Assembly: GCA_034440615.1 (NCBI GenBank) | Contig: JAOTOM010005106.1 | Span: 414,001-478,000 of the forward strand | From: Ashinkailepas kermadecensis | Lineage: Eukaryota; Arthropoda; Thecostraca; Neolepadidae | Direction: 5' to 3' | Length of the DNA stretch: 64,000 bases | Shown: piece after piece, positions 25,101 to 37,115 of the stretch | Numbering within the stretch: position 1 is the stretch's first letter | Layout of the letters: every line of letters starts with the position of its first letter | Program-made: the position numbers and the translations under genes | Notes under the pieces: model-generated | What the model saw: only the letters and a program-made list of their open reading frames with translations | The model's database searches: none | Told to the model about the DNA's origin: nothing

Positions 25101-28100
25101 ATGGGGTGTGATTCCTCCGTATCAAATGCTGAACCGTCAGAGGTCATAGCCTTTGAACCAAGTATGTAAATGCCGAACCCTAGTTGGTATTAATTGGTTT
25201 CAGACGCGTTTTTATGGTGGAGCTGCTCTTAACCCGGTAGTCGCTGGCGTATTCTGTCATGCACCAGCGACTGGGGGAGGAGGAAGGGAGTGGGGGTAGT
25301 CTCCTCGTATCTCCCAAACCAATGGGTGGATCGAAATGAAGCAAACGCAATGGATGACGTAACAACATTCATCGGGTTAGATGTAGTTTTTTGCCTCGAG
25401 GTCACCGATTACTTCACAGGTCAAGTTAAGTAAATAGAGTTTGGATATTTCTGGGTCATCGCTTAGTTGTGCAAAGATGTCTGTTAAGTGGTTCGTGTAA
25501 GTGAATACACATATAAAAGGACAGAAACTGCTATTTGCATATGTCACATGCATGTGGTCAATTCAGGTTCAGGTCAAATAAGAATAAGAGGTCACTGCAC
25601 ACTTGCATATACCTGCTACATACGATACATGCTTGTTAGAAAATAAGACACACTCGGTAGGAAAATTGATATCATGCAGCCGCATATACATAATCGAAAA
25701 GAGCTCACATCCTCATCCCAGCTCTTCCACACGATTCTTATCACTGTATATTCAACGTTATATTAAGATGTTTTAAAATAGCTTCCTACCCCAGGAAAAT
25801 AATCGAGGACCACTGCAGAGTAATTCTGAGTGCTGAATTCCAATCCATCGTCCATTTTTCACCCCAGAAATGTGACCACAAGGAATGTTCAACAACATTT
25901 TGAGGAAAAAAAATTAAACAACCCAAGTCATTCAATGATCCCACAGATGATGCTTGGTTGTCCAGGTGCATTAGTAAGGTCGAGGGTTCAGATGGGAGCA
26001 CGTTCTCGTCGTCACTGCACCCTAATGCTTATGAAAGACAAAAAATCACACATGCGAAGCATGCACACATTTGACCTAGAATGATCAATCAGCTGATTTC
26101 AATTTGATGACTACCCTAACCTAGTCCAGCCTAGCCTTCCACTTGAGCGAGATGAGTGAGTTAGATTGATCTGACACACTTGAAGGTATGGTAACCATAC
26201 CTAAACGTGTTGTTAATCGCGCACATTTATTAATTTTAGTTTCACATTAATCTGGAACTGGTGACAAAATGTGAGCCCCTATCAATTAATTATGCCGTCA
26301 TATTGACTTTACCTGAAATGATCTTGGACTCACTTTTTCTACAGCGGAGGATAGTAATTCATTTCAAGGTACCCACCATGGTTTGAGTTCGCTGACTGCA
26401 GTGGTTCTGGCGCAATTCAGAATAAGCCAACGGAGGGGGGGGGGGAGAGTTCCCTCCATCTAATCCAGTGATTTACGGGGTAAACAAGATAATTCTACTT
26501 TAGCTAATGCATATGTAGGAAGGCGAACCAAGAACGTACTGCATAATACGACATGACAATGTGTGATTTCTCGCTGGCGGACAGAGGAACATAATTGATG
26601 ACTTGCTATTTGTTTTTGCATCGCAGTCAGCAGAGCCAGTACTGCGTTCTTCCTTCCCCGAGTACGGTGTATCTGACTGCATGTGGCTATCGAAAGTGTG
26701 ACCGTTTATGTCTTGTGCTTATCCCGCTTAGACCGTCTCGAAATCCGTGTTCAAGTAGGGGGTCGGTGGTGGTGGGGGTCCAGGAACATGCCATGAATTT
26801 GGGGATGAACTTCAGACCACTTTAACTTTCGCTTAGTATCCACTTCTGATCTTCCCCAAAAATGCATATTAATGTCATGCAGTCACCATCAAGGAGGCAA
26901 CTGTGAATCAACATGGGAGGGACTAAGTGTTGCACCAAATGACTTCCAGTCTGAACAGTTATGCCTGTGGGAGTGCACAGGATTGTATCTCGTCGATTTA
27001 AGGCTAGCACCAGATACAAGGTGCATCATGACATCATGATGCATACATCATGTACGATGTATGTCATATACTGTCCATTTATTACAAAGAGCATATGCAC
27101 TTTCCAGCTTTCTTTTTAGTTTTTCGGCATTGAAAGAACTAAACTTTACCCGAAAGTGTAAAATTGTAAACAATGAACCAAATATGCCCCAATTCAAAAT
27201 ATATGAACCCGCTGCAACCAATGCTTAGATAGGCCCGCTTACGAGGAACTGCCGTCCATGCATTTATAAAAGGGATATCGAGCGGGGGAGGGTGGGTGGT
27301 TGCAATGGAGCATGCTGAAGGGGCTTTTTCCTGTCAGAAAGCGTTTTTCTCTTAAAAGAATGCCCGTTCTTCTGAAAAGGACGCATTTGGTTTTACAAAA
27401 AATAAGCCAAGCAGGTGGGAGGAGATAGCGCTCTGGATCTACCCGGAAGGGTGCCATTTTCCAACCAGAGGGGCGCCACCATTCCATGGGAGTGGGCGCA
27501 TGCCCAAGGCCCCCTGTTTCGAGTGCCTGGTGCGGGGTGCCTGGTGGTTCGAGTGCCTGGTGCGGGGAGTCAAAGCCCCGTCAAGGTGGGCGGCGTCACC
27601 CAGTTCGCTCTAATAGACTGTTGCAGTGGAACGATTTCGCAGCGGGCATATTCGCACCACAACTTTGTCTGCTCATAATTCTAGACACCATGCCTAATGC
27701 TGCTGATAAACACGTTGGGTTATCAGGCTTCCTTGATACTCAGACATCCATAAACTTGGTGTGTTCTTAGAACAGCTACCAAAGAATTAATAATGCATCG
27801 TTATTCATAGAAAACCAGTTCAATTCAGGAGCTTCCTCGTTCTGTGCGTCACGAGCGCGACTCTGAACGGAAAAGGCAGTCAGCTGAGCCTATCTATTTA
27901 AATTCTGCTCGGGAGAGAAATGGGCGGTGCTACCCCGAGGGCGGTGCCACACCGGCTTCCCCTGTCACCGGGCCAGTTTCATCACCTGACCGCCTTTTCA
28001 CCACCCTGCTACATGCTCATGCCATTCCCTGACGGCGCCATACGGGCGTCGGTGAGTGACTTGGACGCCGCTTTGTTGAGATTCGCGGGTGGTCTGATGG

Positions 28101-29735
28101 GGTTCCGTCAGTCTCGGGCCAGTGTGGGGCAGGTGGGAGGCCCACCATGTCAGGCTGAGATGGGCAGGCGTCGATGCTGGTGCCTAATTCGATAAACCGC
28201 AGCGACTAATTAAGCTTGAGGCGGATGAGCGGTGCACAGTTTTTAGCCAAGCGGCGTGGTGGGGGGCAGGAACGAGCCTCGCCTCGCTGCACGTCGACAC
28301 AGTGACAGCTGCTGATCGGATGGACGCCACAGTAACGGAGACCCGGATCTTACGAAAGCTCGTGTGACGGTGTGGGGTAGGGTGCATCAAACGCCCAACT
28401 TTTCAACTTTTTAGAGATATTGTCGAATTTTGCTTCTCGAAATTTGTTTCGCAGCACCCATTAAGCAATACCTGGAATGTACATGCTATGGAATTTGGAT
28501 TAGCTTTCCACCCATCACCAAGATGTTCAAGTTTGATTCTTCAGATTTTACAGCGTTCTCAGACGGAGTTTACGAGACACGCCTGGCGATTCCAATTCAA
28601 GTGCAGCAAATTGCTAAACTGACACGCCGCTGGCGACCAAATATCACTTTTGATGTCACACTTCACCCATTCAGGCCAATAGTTTACATCTAGGAGGTCA
28701 AATTGTTGGCAAAAATCGACACATTTCTGAATGACTCGTAAACTTATGCTGATGTTTGTGTTCTACATTAGCATATAATAATTATCATGGTGTTTTCGAC
28801 TCCATTGCAAGCCTTCGGTATACAGAACGTCCAGTTGAAACGCACACCCCGATCTTGACCTGTGAGTTCAGGCCAAAGTCGGAATTTTGCCTTCAATGTT
28901 CACGTTAATGTCGGCAATTTCTAACTCTTATTTTCTGGGGTAAAATTATACGCGGAGTCCAGGTACAAAATCTGTAATTATCCTCGAGTAGTTCCTAACC
29001 TATGCTCCCCCCACGAAAAATGAACAACCTGAGAAAGGGTATTATATCCTCGAAGAGGTTACCTTTATGGACACCTTTATGTAGGACAGTACCGACACCC
29101 ACACTGGATCAAAGCACCACGGACACGGCCAAACCAATGGAGAACGCGAAGAAGTACTTGTGACTGCACACTCCCGGAAAAATCCGACTACATATACCGG
29201 GAGGTCACATGACCGAAGGCAGTGAGGACTCGCGGAACACCGGAGACCACATAATGGTAAATGTTCAACTATTTTTGAAATTCATAAATTTTTATAAAAA
29301 AATTATCATTTGACGTGACCCAAGAGGTCGACCATTGACCCCAAGAGGTCACGCTGGAGGATAATAATAGCATCTGGTAATCAGATATAGAGTGATTTCA
29401 TATTATTTTTCCATGGTGCTTCAATTCAAACCGACAGAGCTGTCTCATTAGCCCTCCCAGGAAAATGGAAAATATGCTAATAATAAAACTTCATGATTAT
29501 GGTGGTTGGTGGTAACCTAATCCAAATTCCATAATATTTGCAATCTGGGTCAGCCAGAGCAAAATTAGACTACAAGCTAGCTGGATTTCACACCTTGAAG
29601 CAATTGATGTATCCTCAGTACCTTTGCAAGCCGGCCCAGCGAGGGTTAAGGTTGGGGCAAGGTGGTGAGTCATTCTGAAGATGCCTTTCAGGGAGGAACG
29701 AAGACAGTTACAGACATCCAAGCCACTCAGCTCTC
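25101..29735. other. Long stretch without a recognised gene
   Basis: Mixed-composition unique sequence. Noted inside: a poly-G run at about 26,436-26,446, a short duplication of GAGTGCCTGGTGCGGG at 27,520-27,567, and an AT-rich part at 28,700-29,400. Open frames are short and do not match families I know. Confidence 0.4.
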
Positions 29736-29956
29736 TCCTGATGCACCGACTCCCTCGGAACCCGACAACCCACCTCTCACACGACCCGTCTCGTGACCCA
29801 GATCTCCCGCCATGACAGGACTCGTCTTGTGACCCAGGTCGCTAGCCATTACGAGTCCCTATCGTGACCCAGGTGGGCAAACAATAGCCACGTGATAGGC
29901 CGACCGCCAGCAGCACCGACAGTATATGACCGCCAGCAGCACCGACAGTATATGTG
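29736..29956 (+). repeat. Short tandem duplications
   Basis: Three degenerate copies of a unit of about 44 bp containing CGTGACCCAG (29,790-29,871) are followed by two perfect 27-bp copies, GACCGCCAGCAGCACCGACA-GTATATG (29,900-29,954). Confidence 0.8.
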
Positions 29957-30904
29957 TCGGAAGCTCCCGGCACAGAGGCGCAACTATGCTCCTTATGGAG
30001 CAAGGCACACAACAGTGCTTATTGCTGAATCATTCATTGGCAAAGCTTCGAACACAATGTCACTACGCAAAACAATCGAATGAAGAACATCACTCGATCT
30101 GCACTAACCTTTCGCTCACATCCGCTTAAAGAATGAACGTTATGTTTTTCAGAAAAAGAATGGTGCATTACCTACAGGGGCACCTACCTACCTACCTCTT
30201 TCCAGATGAGCTAAAACCCCACCGTGAAGTCATTATACCGGGAACTGTGTTTATCGGCAAAATTAATGCTTCAAATTGACTGGAAATCTAGCAGTCCACA
30301 ACCAAGGGATGCAATAAGAGTATGTGAGCGATTATAATCGGTATTTCTATTCAAGAAAAAAGCATACTATCGTTCTTTCGATGACATTAAGTACGCTTAC
30401 TGCTCTCTGTAGCCTTTGCCTGACTTACGGCTCTCTGCAGCATTTGACTGGCTTTATGGTTTATTCACATATAAAAATAGAACATGAACATCGACATCAC
30501 CTGATGTCTTTCTCACATGCTGATTTGTTGTGCCATGGCACCGATTACAATACGATGGCGTGCATCTCATTCACCTGGAGACTACTTGTGCCACGATTGT
30601 ATGAAACTGCGAAGCAACAAGTGTCATTCATGGATGTCGTGAGAACATCCTTAGTGGGGAGATATGACAATTGCATGAACTTTGCTAAACTCATGTAGCA
30701 CCTTGACTTTGTTTGTCACACATGGAAATGGTAGCAACTCGTTGAGAAAACGTTTCACAACGCCAGTGCCAAGTACCTCATAACGTGAAAAGGTTTGTCT
30801 AACCTATTGTTTGAATATTGTTGCTGATGTTTCTCAACTTGTTTAACCTGGTGATCTAGAGCGAAACTATTTCTCAGCTGGATACATCAACAACAAGTGC
30901 ACTC
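29957..30904. other. No gene recognised
   Basis: An open frame of 124 codons (30,324-30,698, plus) has a hydrophobic segment near its start but resembles no family I know and lacks splice or promoter context. I treat it as chance. Confidence 0.35.
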
Positions 30905-31303
30905 ATCTCAGGCGCCACCGCTAGCTCAAAAAGTCCACTTCCGGTGACGACCAGCCCACAACTGGAACTCGCTCAATGACTGCGACGTGATTTTAACCGA
31001 AAAACTAGGTCATAGCAGCGGAATTGCTGGTGCAATACCAGTAACACTCGTTCAAATACTTACTTGATTTACAGCTGATGACAGAGTTGAATTCGCTCTC
31101 CTCCACGACAGGGGATCAGCGTCCGTCACGTCGCCGACGGCTCCTTGACGAGACGTCACAGCATTGGAAATGATAGCGTCGTCATCGAGGAGCTACGCAA
31201 CATCGTCGTCCACGGAAGTACACTCCGTGACCAAGATGGCGGCACCATCCGCAGCCGCAGCAGGGCGGCCGTCGCCCCGCACGTCCGTGGCGACCGAGAG
31301 CGG
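30905..31303. promoter_or_regulatory. CpG-rich patch with ETS- and YY1-like motifs
   Basis: Contains CACTTCCGGTGACG (about 30,939-30,952, ETS core), GACGTCAC near 31,152 and CCAAGATGGCGGCACCAT (31,231-31,248). The last contains the AAGATGGCGGC motif, which in animals is a YY1-type site typical of TATA-less promoters and 5' untranslated regions. The 13-bp minisatellite begins immediately downstream. Promoter function is inference; no coding exon is identified. Confidence 0.35.
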
Positions 31304-31758
31304 GCAGGCGGCAGGCGCAACCAGCAGGCGCAACCAGCAGGCGCAACCAGCAGGCGCAACCAGCAGGCGCAACCAGCAGGCGCAACCAGCAGGCGCAACC
31401 AGCAGGCGCAACCAGCAGGCGCAACCAGCAGGCGCAACCAGCAGGCGCAACCAGCAGGCGCAACCGGCAGGCGCAACCGGCAGGCGCAACCGGCAGGCGC
31501 AACCGGCAGGCGCAACCAGCAGGCGCAACCAGCAGGCGCAACCAGCAGGCGCAACCAGCAGGCGCAACCGGCAGGCGCAACCAGCAGGCGCAACCAGCAG
31601 GCGCAACCAGCAGGCGCAACCAGCAGGCGCAACCAGCAGGCGCAACGCGGCGCAACCGGCAGGCGCAACCAGCAGGCGCAACCAGCAGGCGCAACCAGCA
31701 GGCGCAACCAGCAGGCGCAACCAGCAGGCGCAACCGGCAGGCGCAACCGGCAGGCGCC
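31304..31758 (+). repeat. 13-bp minisatellite, about 35 copies
   Basis: Unit CAACCAGCAGGCG with a CAACCGGCAGGCG variant in clusters, and one internal 8-bp deletion near 31,645-31,655. Open frames of about 200 codons in five frames are due to the repeat. Confidence 0.95.
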
Positions 31759-32625
31759 CAGTGACCGCCACAGCTAGCGATGTGGTCATGAGATGTGACT
31801 CACACGGAGGATCTCGTACGTTGGGATGCTCTTCCTGATGAAGACGGTCCACCAGAACTTCTGCCTTGCTTCTGTCCTGCTTTTCTTCAGGACTAGAAGT
31901 TTGTTGCGCGCACGTCAACGACTCACTGATGTGGAGTTCATCAGGAAACGCTGAATATGCGCTGCGTATGCTTATACGCTCTCTATATAGTTGGTTTTGT
32001 AGGTGTGAACACAGCTGATTCGTTGCTTTCCGTCAGAGGAAAGCTCTTCGAAGCAATTTTTTTCCGTCGAATGTCGCAAATCCCTCTCATGACTTATAAG
32101 CGCTTTAACATCTCTACTTCGCCGATCCCCCAAAGAACTGACTCTACAAGACCAGATTTTTCCCTTTACCTTACCTCTCCACGTCTTCCACATGTTCCCA
32201 AAGTTTTCCTACGTTTGCGAACACGACATCAGCTTGACTTGAAGCCAGTCAATTCTCTCTTCAATTTCGACGATTGCTTTTCCTGGGCCTCTGACTAATG
32301 TGCCTGGGCACAGTGGCCAAATGTCTACCTAACGAGCCTTCGATTGCACTGCAAACGATTTATTTTCAATATAGTTTATTATCGCAGAAATTAGCGTGCT
32401 CATCTCACGGTGTTCTCTCATCTCTTTTCCCGTCGTCCTTCATCATGCTCCAGGTTGCCTGCCATTGACTGGGTTTGCTGCGCCGGACCAGCTCATCGGC
32501 AGGATTGGTCTCGACGCGCCTGAAGACCTCGTCGTCCTGGTCTGTGGTGCCGCTGCCCAACATTCACACATTCGGCTCACGAACGGTGTGCAGCACAGAC
32601 AGCTCAATGATCACTAAGATGCTCC
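31759..32625. other. No gene recognised
   Basis: Unique sequence without a supportable exon or element. Confidence 0.4.
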
Positions 32626-33030
32626 AGAGTTCTGTTCGATGTCGCTTGGTACCTACTGCCGGACGAGAGACAGGCCGACGAGCGGTAGGGTCTCGCAGCT
32701 CGGACATCTGCGACATCTAGACATCTCCGACATCTAGAGTTCTGTTCGATGTCGCTCGGTACCTATACTGCCGGACGATAGACAGGCCGACGAGCGGTAG
32801 GGTCTCGCAGCTCCGACATCTCCGACATCTAGAGTTCTGTTCGATGTCGCTTGGTACCTACTGCCGGACGAGAGACAGGCCGACGAGCGGTAGGGTCTCG
32901 CAGCTCGGACATCTGCGACATCTAGACATCTCCGACATCTAGAGTTCTGTTCGATGTCGCTCGGTACCTATACTGCCGGACGATAGACAGGCCGACGAGC
33001 GGTAGGGTCTCGCAGCTCCGACATCTGCCC
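32626..33030 (+). repeat. Higher-order tandem repeat (205-bp dimer, two copies)
   Basis: Units start with AGAGTTCTGTTCGATGTCGC at 32,626, 32,736, 32,831 and 32,941. They alternate long (110 bp, CGCTTGGTACCTACTG, GACGAGAG) and short (95 bp, CGCTCGGTACCTATACTG, GACGATAG) types, giving a 205-bp dimer present twice. Each unit ends with a smaller GACATCT repeat. Confidence 0.9.
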
Positions 33031-34185
33031 GACCAGAGCACCGCCTTAAGGAACAACCGCTCCGCTCTGCTCTGCGAATAAGACTGTTCTGCAAATATTG
33101 CTGAAATTGTATTCGTTGCTGAAATTGATAATTTAGCAGCACAAAAACGAATCCGTGCGATTATCTTCGACAACGGTATTTGGAAGTATTGATTTCATTT
33201 GGTTGACCAAAATGAAGCGTTCTTCATCTTGGAAGTCGCGTCGCGCCGACACAGCCAAGGGAAGCCACCTAGGCACCCCACCGACTGGGGCCAATTGCTG
33301 CTCATGGTGACTTTCGTGTCAATCAGCCGACAGGCACGGACTACGGCAGGATATCCGTGTCATGAGCATGACGAATTTTATCAAGTTGTACACACCATGA
33401 ACCTTTGTACTTGCGTATCGGTCAATATGCCGACGCCTGCAGATACTGGCCATGCGCTGAACGGTAACCCATTGTGTATACTTCTTTAGACTCTACATTA
33501 CCGGTATTCGTCGACGTTTCTGGAAACCGCCCTTGCCTATCCGACTGGCGTGGTTTTAACTGAGGTGGGCTGAGCTGAGCTGGTTTGAACACGGCGTATA
33601 GGGCGGGAGATGTCCGTGGTGGGCGGAGTCGGGACCGGCGACAGCGCAGAGACTTCAGTGCCGGTGACATCTCCATAGATCACAGTTTGATCAAGTTGTA
33701 ATCGTCGTGAAGTCAGCTACCACCGTCCGTTCGAAGTCAGACAGCTGTGTCAATCGACGGCGCGGCTGTCGGAATCGAGCCGGGAGTTGCGCGCAAAAAA
33801 CCGAGCCGTCCAGGGAACTCTGAGAGATGAAAATGGTCTCTCAAGGGAGCATGCTCGGCTGTAATGGCCAACCAATCGTCAAAATGAGATCATTCCGCTC
33901 GTGGTTAGATGGTTCGCTGACAACCGCAATTCGCTTCCGAGAACTCTGAGAGTGATTGAGTTGCAGACATTCTGGGCATAATTATGCAACGATTACACGA
34001 ACTGTTTGAATGTTTAATGGATCTGGAGTCCTGTCATCATCGAGATCCAGGCAATTGATATGTGACGTGCGTGTCTGAAAGCGCCAGTCGACGAGCATCT
34101 CTGGGATGGATGGTGAGCTTCACGACCCCGCATGGTAGGTGTATCGTTTCCAGATGGATGTCGTCCTTGCCCCTCCCCACCGGCG
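33031..34185. other. No gene recognised
   Basis: Unique sequence. Nothing coding is supported. Confidence 0.35.
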
Positions 34186-34560
34186 ACTAGTCTCGTCCTG
34201 CTAATGGTGCAGGCCGTGAGAAGCGGCAATTGCAGCCGACATTCGACGCTGATGAGGCTGGCGCAACGGCGCGCTAATAAACCCGCGCCCGCCGGTCGTT
34301 ACGGGGAGCGGTGGCGCTCGCTCGCGACTGTCAGCATTCCGCCAGCTGGCGCCGCGTCGACGGACCTCCACCGACTAGTGGCAACATTATGTAGATATTT
34401 CGCACAGCCGCGCCACGAGCGATTTGCGTTCGCGCGCATAATGACGGCTGATGAAGACAAATTCGGCGCGGTGGCGCGCCGTTGTCGCCGCTCATGGCTT
34501 TGGTCGTGCATCACACGCGCAACGGGCCACGCGCCGGCCGGCGTGGGGGTAACTGGGGAG
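34186..34560. promoter_or_regulatory. CpG-rich region, function unknown
   Basis: About 370 bp rich in CpG and GGCGC blocks (GCGCAACGGCGCGC, GTGGCGCGCCGTTGTCGCC) with AT islands such as CGCTAATAAAC. Unlike most GC-rich parts of the window it is not tandemly repeated. It could be an island promoter or enhancer. Open frames through it are unrecognised. Confidence 0.3.
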
Positions 34561-35129
34561 GTCCGGGAAGGAAAACAGAAAAGGGGAAAAAGGACGTTTG
34601 GGAGAACCTCAGGGAGGATAATTTATAGAAGTTAGAAAAAAAATCAAAGCAAATGTAATTATGAGTGAAAAAGCAGGACTTCACACAGTGTAATAAAAAA
34701 GATGGTTGATGTTTGAAAAGCGTGATAGTTGGACCCAGCTGAGTCGGGTTGGGTAGCCGAAGAAAATGTTTCTTCGTCACACACGATACTGAAGACTGGC
34801 CCGCAATATCGTACCGAATCGCGTCATTTCGTTTATTTCATGTTCACTCTGAAATAACTCGAAGTTTGTTTAACAACATACGTCTGAAACGTCTGAAAAC
34901 AAAACATATTTGATTTTCCGTACTGAATACTGAGTTGGTCAATCGACAAACCATCATTTGGTACCTACTAATGAATGAGGACGAAGTAAGACAACACGAA
35001 CGTTCAAAAATAAATATGGGTGATGGGATGGAAAAAGTAATTCGCTACATATGTCCACGGTCACGCCCAGGGTGTGGCTCTGACATATCCCACCGGTGAG
35101 AGAGACTAAGACGTCACTACCGCTGGATA
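34561..35129. other. No gene recognised
   Basis: AT-rich unique sequence upstream of the LINE relic. Confidence 0.35.
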
Positions 35130-36063
35130 ACCGTGTGGGATGTTCCAGGGGTCAGCCCTTTGACCACTACTCTTTATGGTTTTTGTGAGCGATCTTGCAC
35201 TGTTCAGTTCGGAGGGCGAGGTAATACAACATGTGGACGACACTCAGATATTCGTCATAATAGGTAAAAAGGGTGAGCTTCAATCATTGATCTCACGTAT
35301 GGAGACTTCCTTTTCCTTGCTTAGCGAAAGGTTCCGCGCGAATGCTCTCAAGGCTAACGCGAACAAAGCGCAGCTTATCACATTCGGAAACAGTCACAAT
35401 CTGCGCAACGTCCCAAACATTCAAGTGACTCTCCGAGAAGCCACTCTTGAGGCCTGTGACGAGGCGAAGCACCTCGGCGTCGCATTTCGCAAAACCCTGC
35501 TGTGGGACATTCATGTTGGTCTCTACAGTCGCCGCTGCATGGGGACTCTGATCGGGTTGTCCCACCTCCGGCACCATCTCTCCTGGTATCGTCACTACGC
35601 TGGTCACTGCCCTGGTTCTCTCGCAGGGTCAGATACTGCATTTCGGTATATGATAATGACACAATATATAATATCGACAGAATTGAGGAAAACTTTGGAA
35701 CACGAGTAATTTTCGGCCGACCGAAATTTGACCGCGTCTCTGACCTAAAGCAGAGGCTGGACCGGATGCCAGCAACACTTCTTGCAAATTTCTGCACTTT
35801 AGCTTTAGCGCACAAGGTGCTGAAGAAGGGTGAACCTGAATCCCTTGCCACAGTGTTTCTTAGTAATCGAGACGTGGAGAACGCAACACAAGGCAAGACA
35901 GTCTGTACCACATCCTAGACCCGCACCGAGGCTGGTAAACGGCGTTTTTACCACCATATTCCTCGCCTTTACAGTTTTCCCGGGGTATGTCACGGGCCTG
36001 GACATGTTGAACTTGGACCGTCAATTGAAGCGTCACAAGATATGCAACTCAACGACCCCATGA
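35130..36063 (+). mobile_element. Frameshifted LINE relic, polymerase half and C-terminus (CR1/Jockey-like)
   Basis: From about 35,143 the translation is FQGSAL*PLLFMVFVSDL, with a stop (TGA at 35,161) where family members have glycine in QGSALGPLLF. Then comes IQHVDDTQIFV, equivalent to the catalytic YADDT box, followed by SERFRANALKANANKAQLI (the LNxxKT/Q-type segment), HLGVAF and a basic C-terminal part. After a frameshift near 35,640, ENFGTRVIFGRPKFDRVSDL and LALAHKVLKKGEPESLATVF follow, then RTEAGKRRFY. A last frameshift leads to VTGLDMLNLDRQLKRH and a stop at 36,061. The order matches the polymerase-to-C-terminus span of CR1/Jockey-type LINEs. It is 5'-truncated, with at least one stop and two frameshifts. 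Not functional. Confidence 0.85.
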
Positions 36064-36879
36064 CTGCTGATGGTGAACCGATGTGTGCTGCCTGGTGTTT
36101 TTCTGGAATGTGTTTTCTTCATCTTGCGATGAATTGTGTATGCGTGCCTTTTAGTCTGCAATAATTTCTTCGTGTCTGACTCGGGGCAGTAATAGCCACT
36201 ACAGTAGATGATTTCCTGAAGATGGTAAATACAGATACAAATACGGCCATTTTGCCCAGTGTATGCATGTATCCACGTTTTGTCCGGGCACGTCAGCCCG
36301 CCAGCAATGTATCCACGTCTTGTCCGGGCACGTCAGCCCGCCAGCGATGCACACTGCGGCCACTCCCGGCTGGTTGTAGTCCTCTGGAACGGTTAACGCC
36401 GCGGAAGCTCCTGAGTGTCTGGCAGCTGAGTGTCCCCAGACACGGGTACCGACGTGTGGCGAGCACCGAATTAAGTCACAATTGGAGTAATCCAGAACAA
36501 TGAACAGAGTGGTCGTAAAACGCTGCAGACGCCAGCGACGACGTCCGTACGTGTGACTGTTCGGTCGGAAGTGGCGTGGGTAGGACAGAGCCTCGTGCGC
36601 ACGCGGCAAGCGTGACCGGCACCGACTCGCTATTGCCAATGGAGATGGTCGAGTGACAGGACCTCTCTGCCCAGGATTCGTTCCGTTTGGAACGATGTTG
36701 AAGGTGATGAACGGGGTTTCCTGGTTAATCCAGCGGAAAATAATTATATCGAAGTCAGTAGGTTAAAAGATATGGTAGAAAGATCAGATATAAGATACGT
36801 GGTATTGACTTGACTCTGACCCACTCCAGCTCCGGTAACTTACGAGCCTAGCACGTAATGGTTTGACACCATGCGCACA
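36064..36879. other. No gene recognised; one 40-bp direct duplication
   Basis: Probably begins with the 3' untranslated part of the LINE relic. A perfect-looking 40-bp direct duplication containing TTGTCCGGGCACGTCAGCCC lies at 36,270-36,350. Confidence 0.4.
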
Positions 36880-37115
36880 CATCACGCAAGCATGGGTGTA
36901 ACCACTGGGGGGAGGGGGTGGGGGGAATGTCCCCCCTCCAATTTCTGAAAAGTGGCGATTTGTCCCCCTCAATTTTTTTCCGTGTCCCCCAAGCCTCAGC
37001 TACCTGAGTATGATCGCCGCAAAATTATACTTACATCATTTATAAAGTGCAAAATATATGTGCAAGAGAATCACCAAAAATACTAGAAACCGATGAAGCC
37101 AATCAACGGGCTTCA
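36880..37115 (+). repeat. Dispersed repeat R3, copy 1
   Basis: Shares with 57,025-57,275 (same orientation) the ordered words GTCCCCC, AATTTTT/TTTCTGAAAAGTGG, TTTCCGTGTCCCCC, AGCTA, GTATGATCG, CAAGAGAA-CACC, CCGAT and CAATCAACGGGCTTCA. It starts with CACTGGGGGGAGG and G-rich tracts, like the other element ends in this window. Probably a non-autonomous mobile element; no coding capacity. Confidence 0.7.

Noticed and set aside
31145..31918. Gln/Ala/Arg-rich and Cys/Leu-rich frames
   Set aside because: Products of the 13-bp minisatellite; all frames cycle through the same 13 residues.
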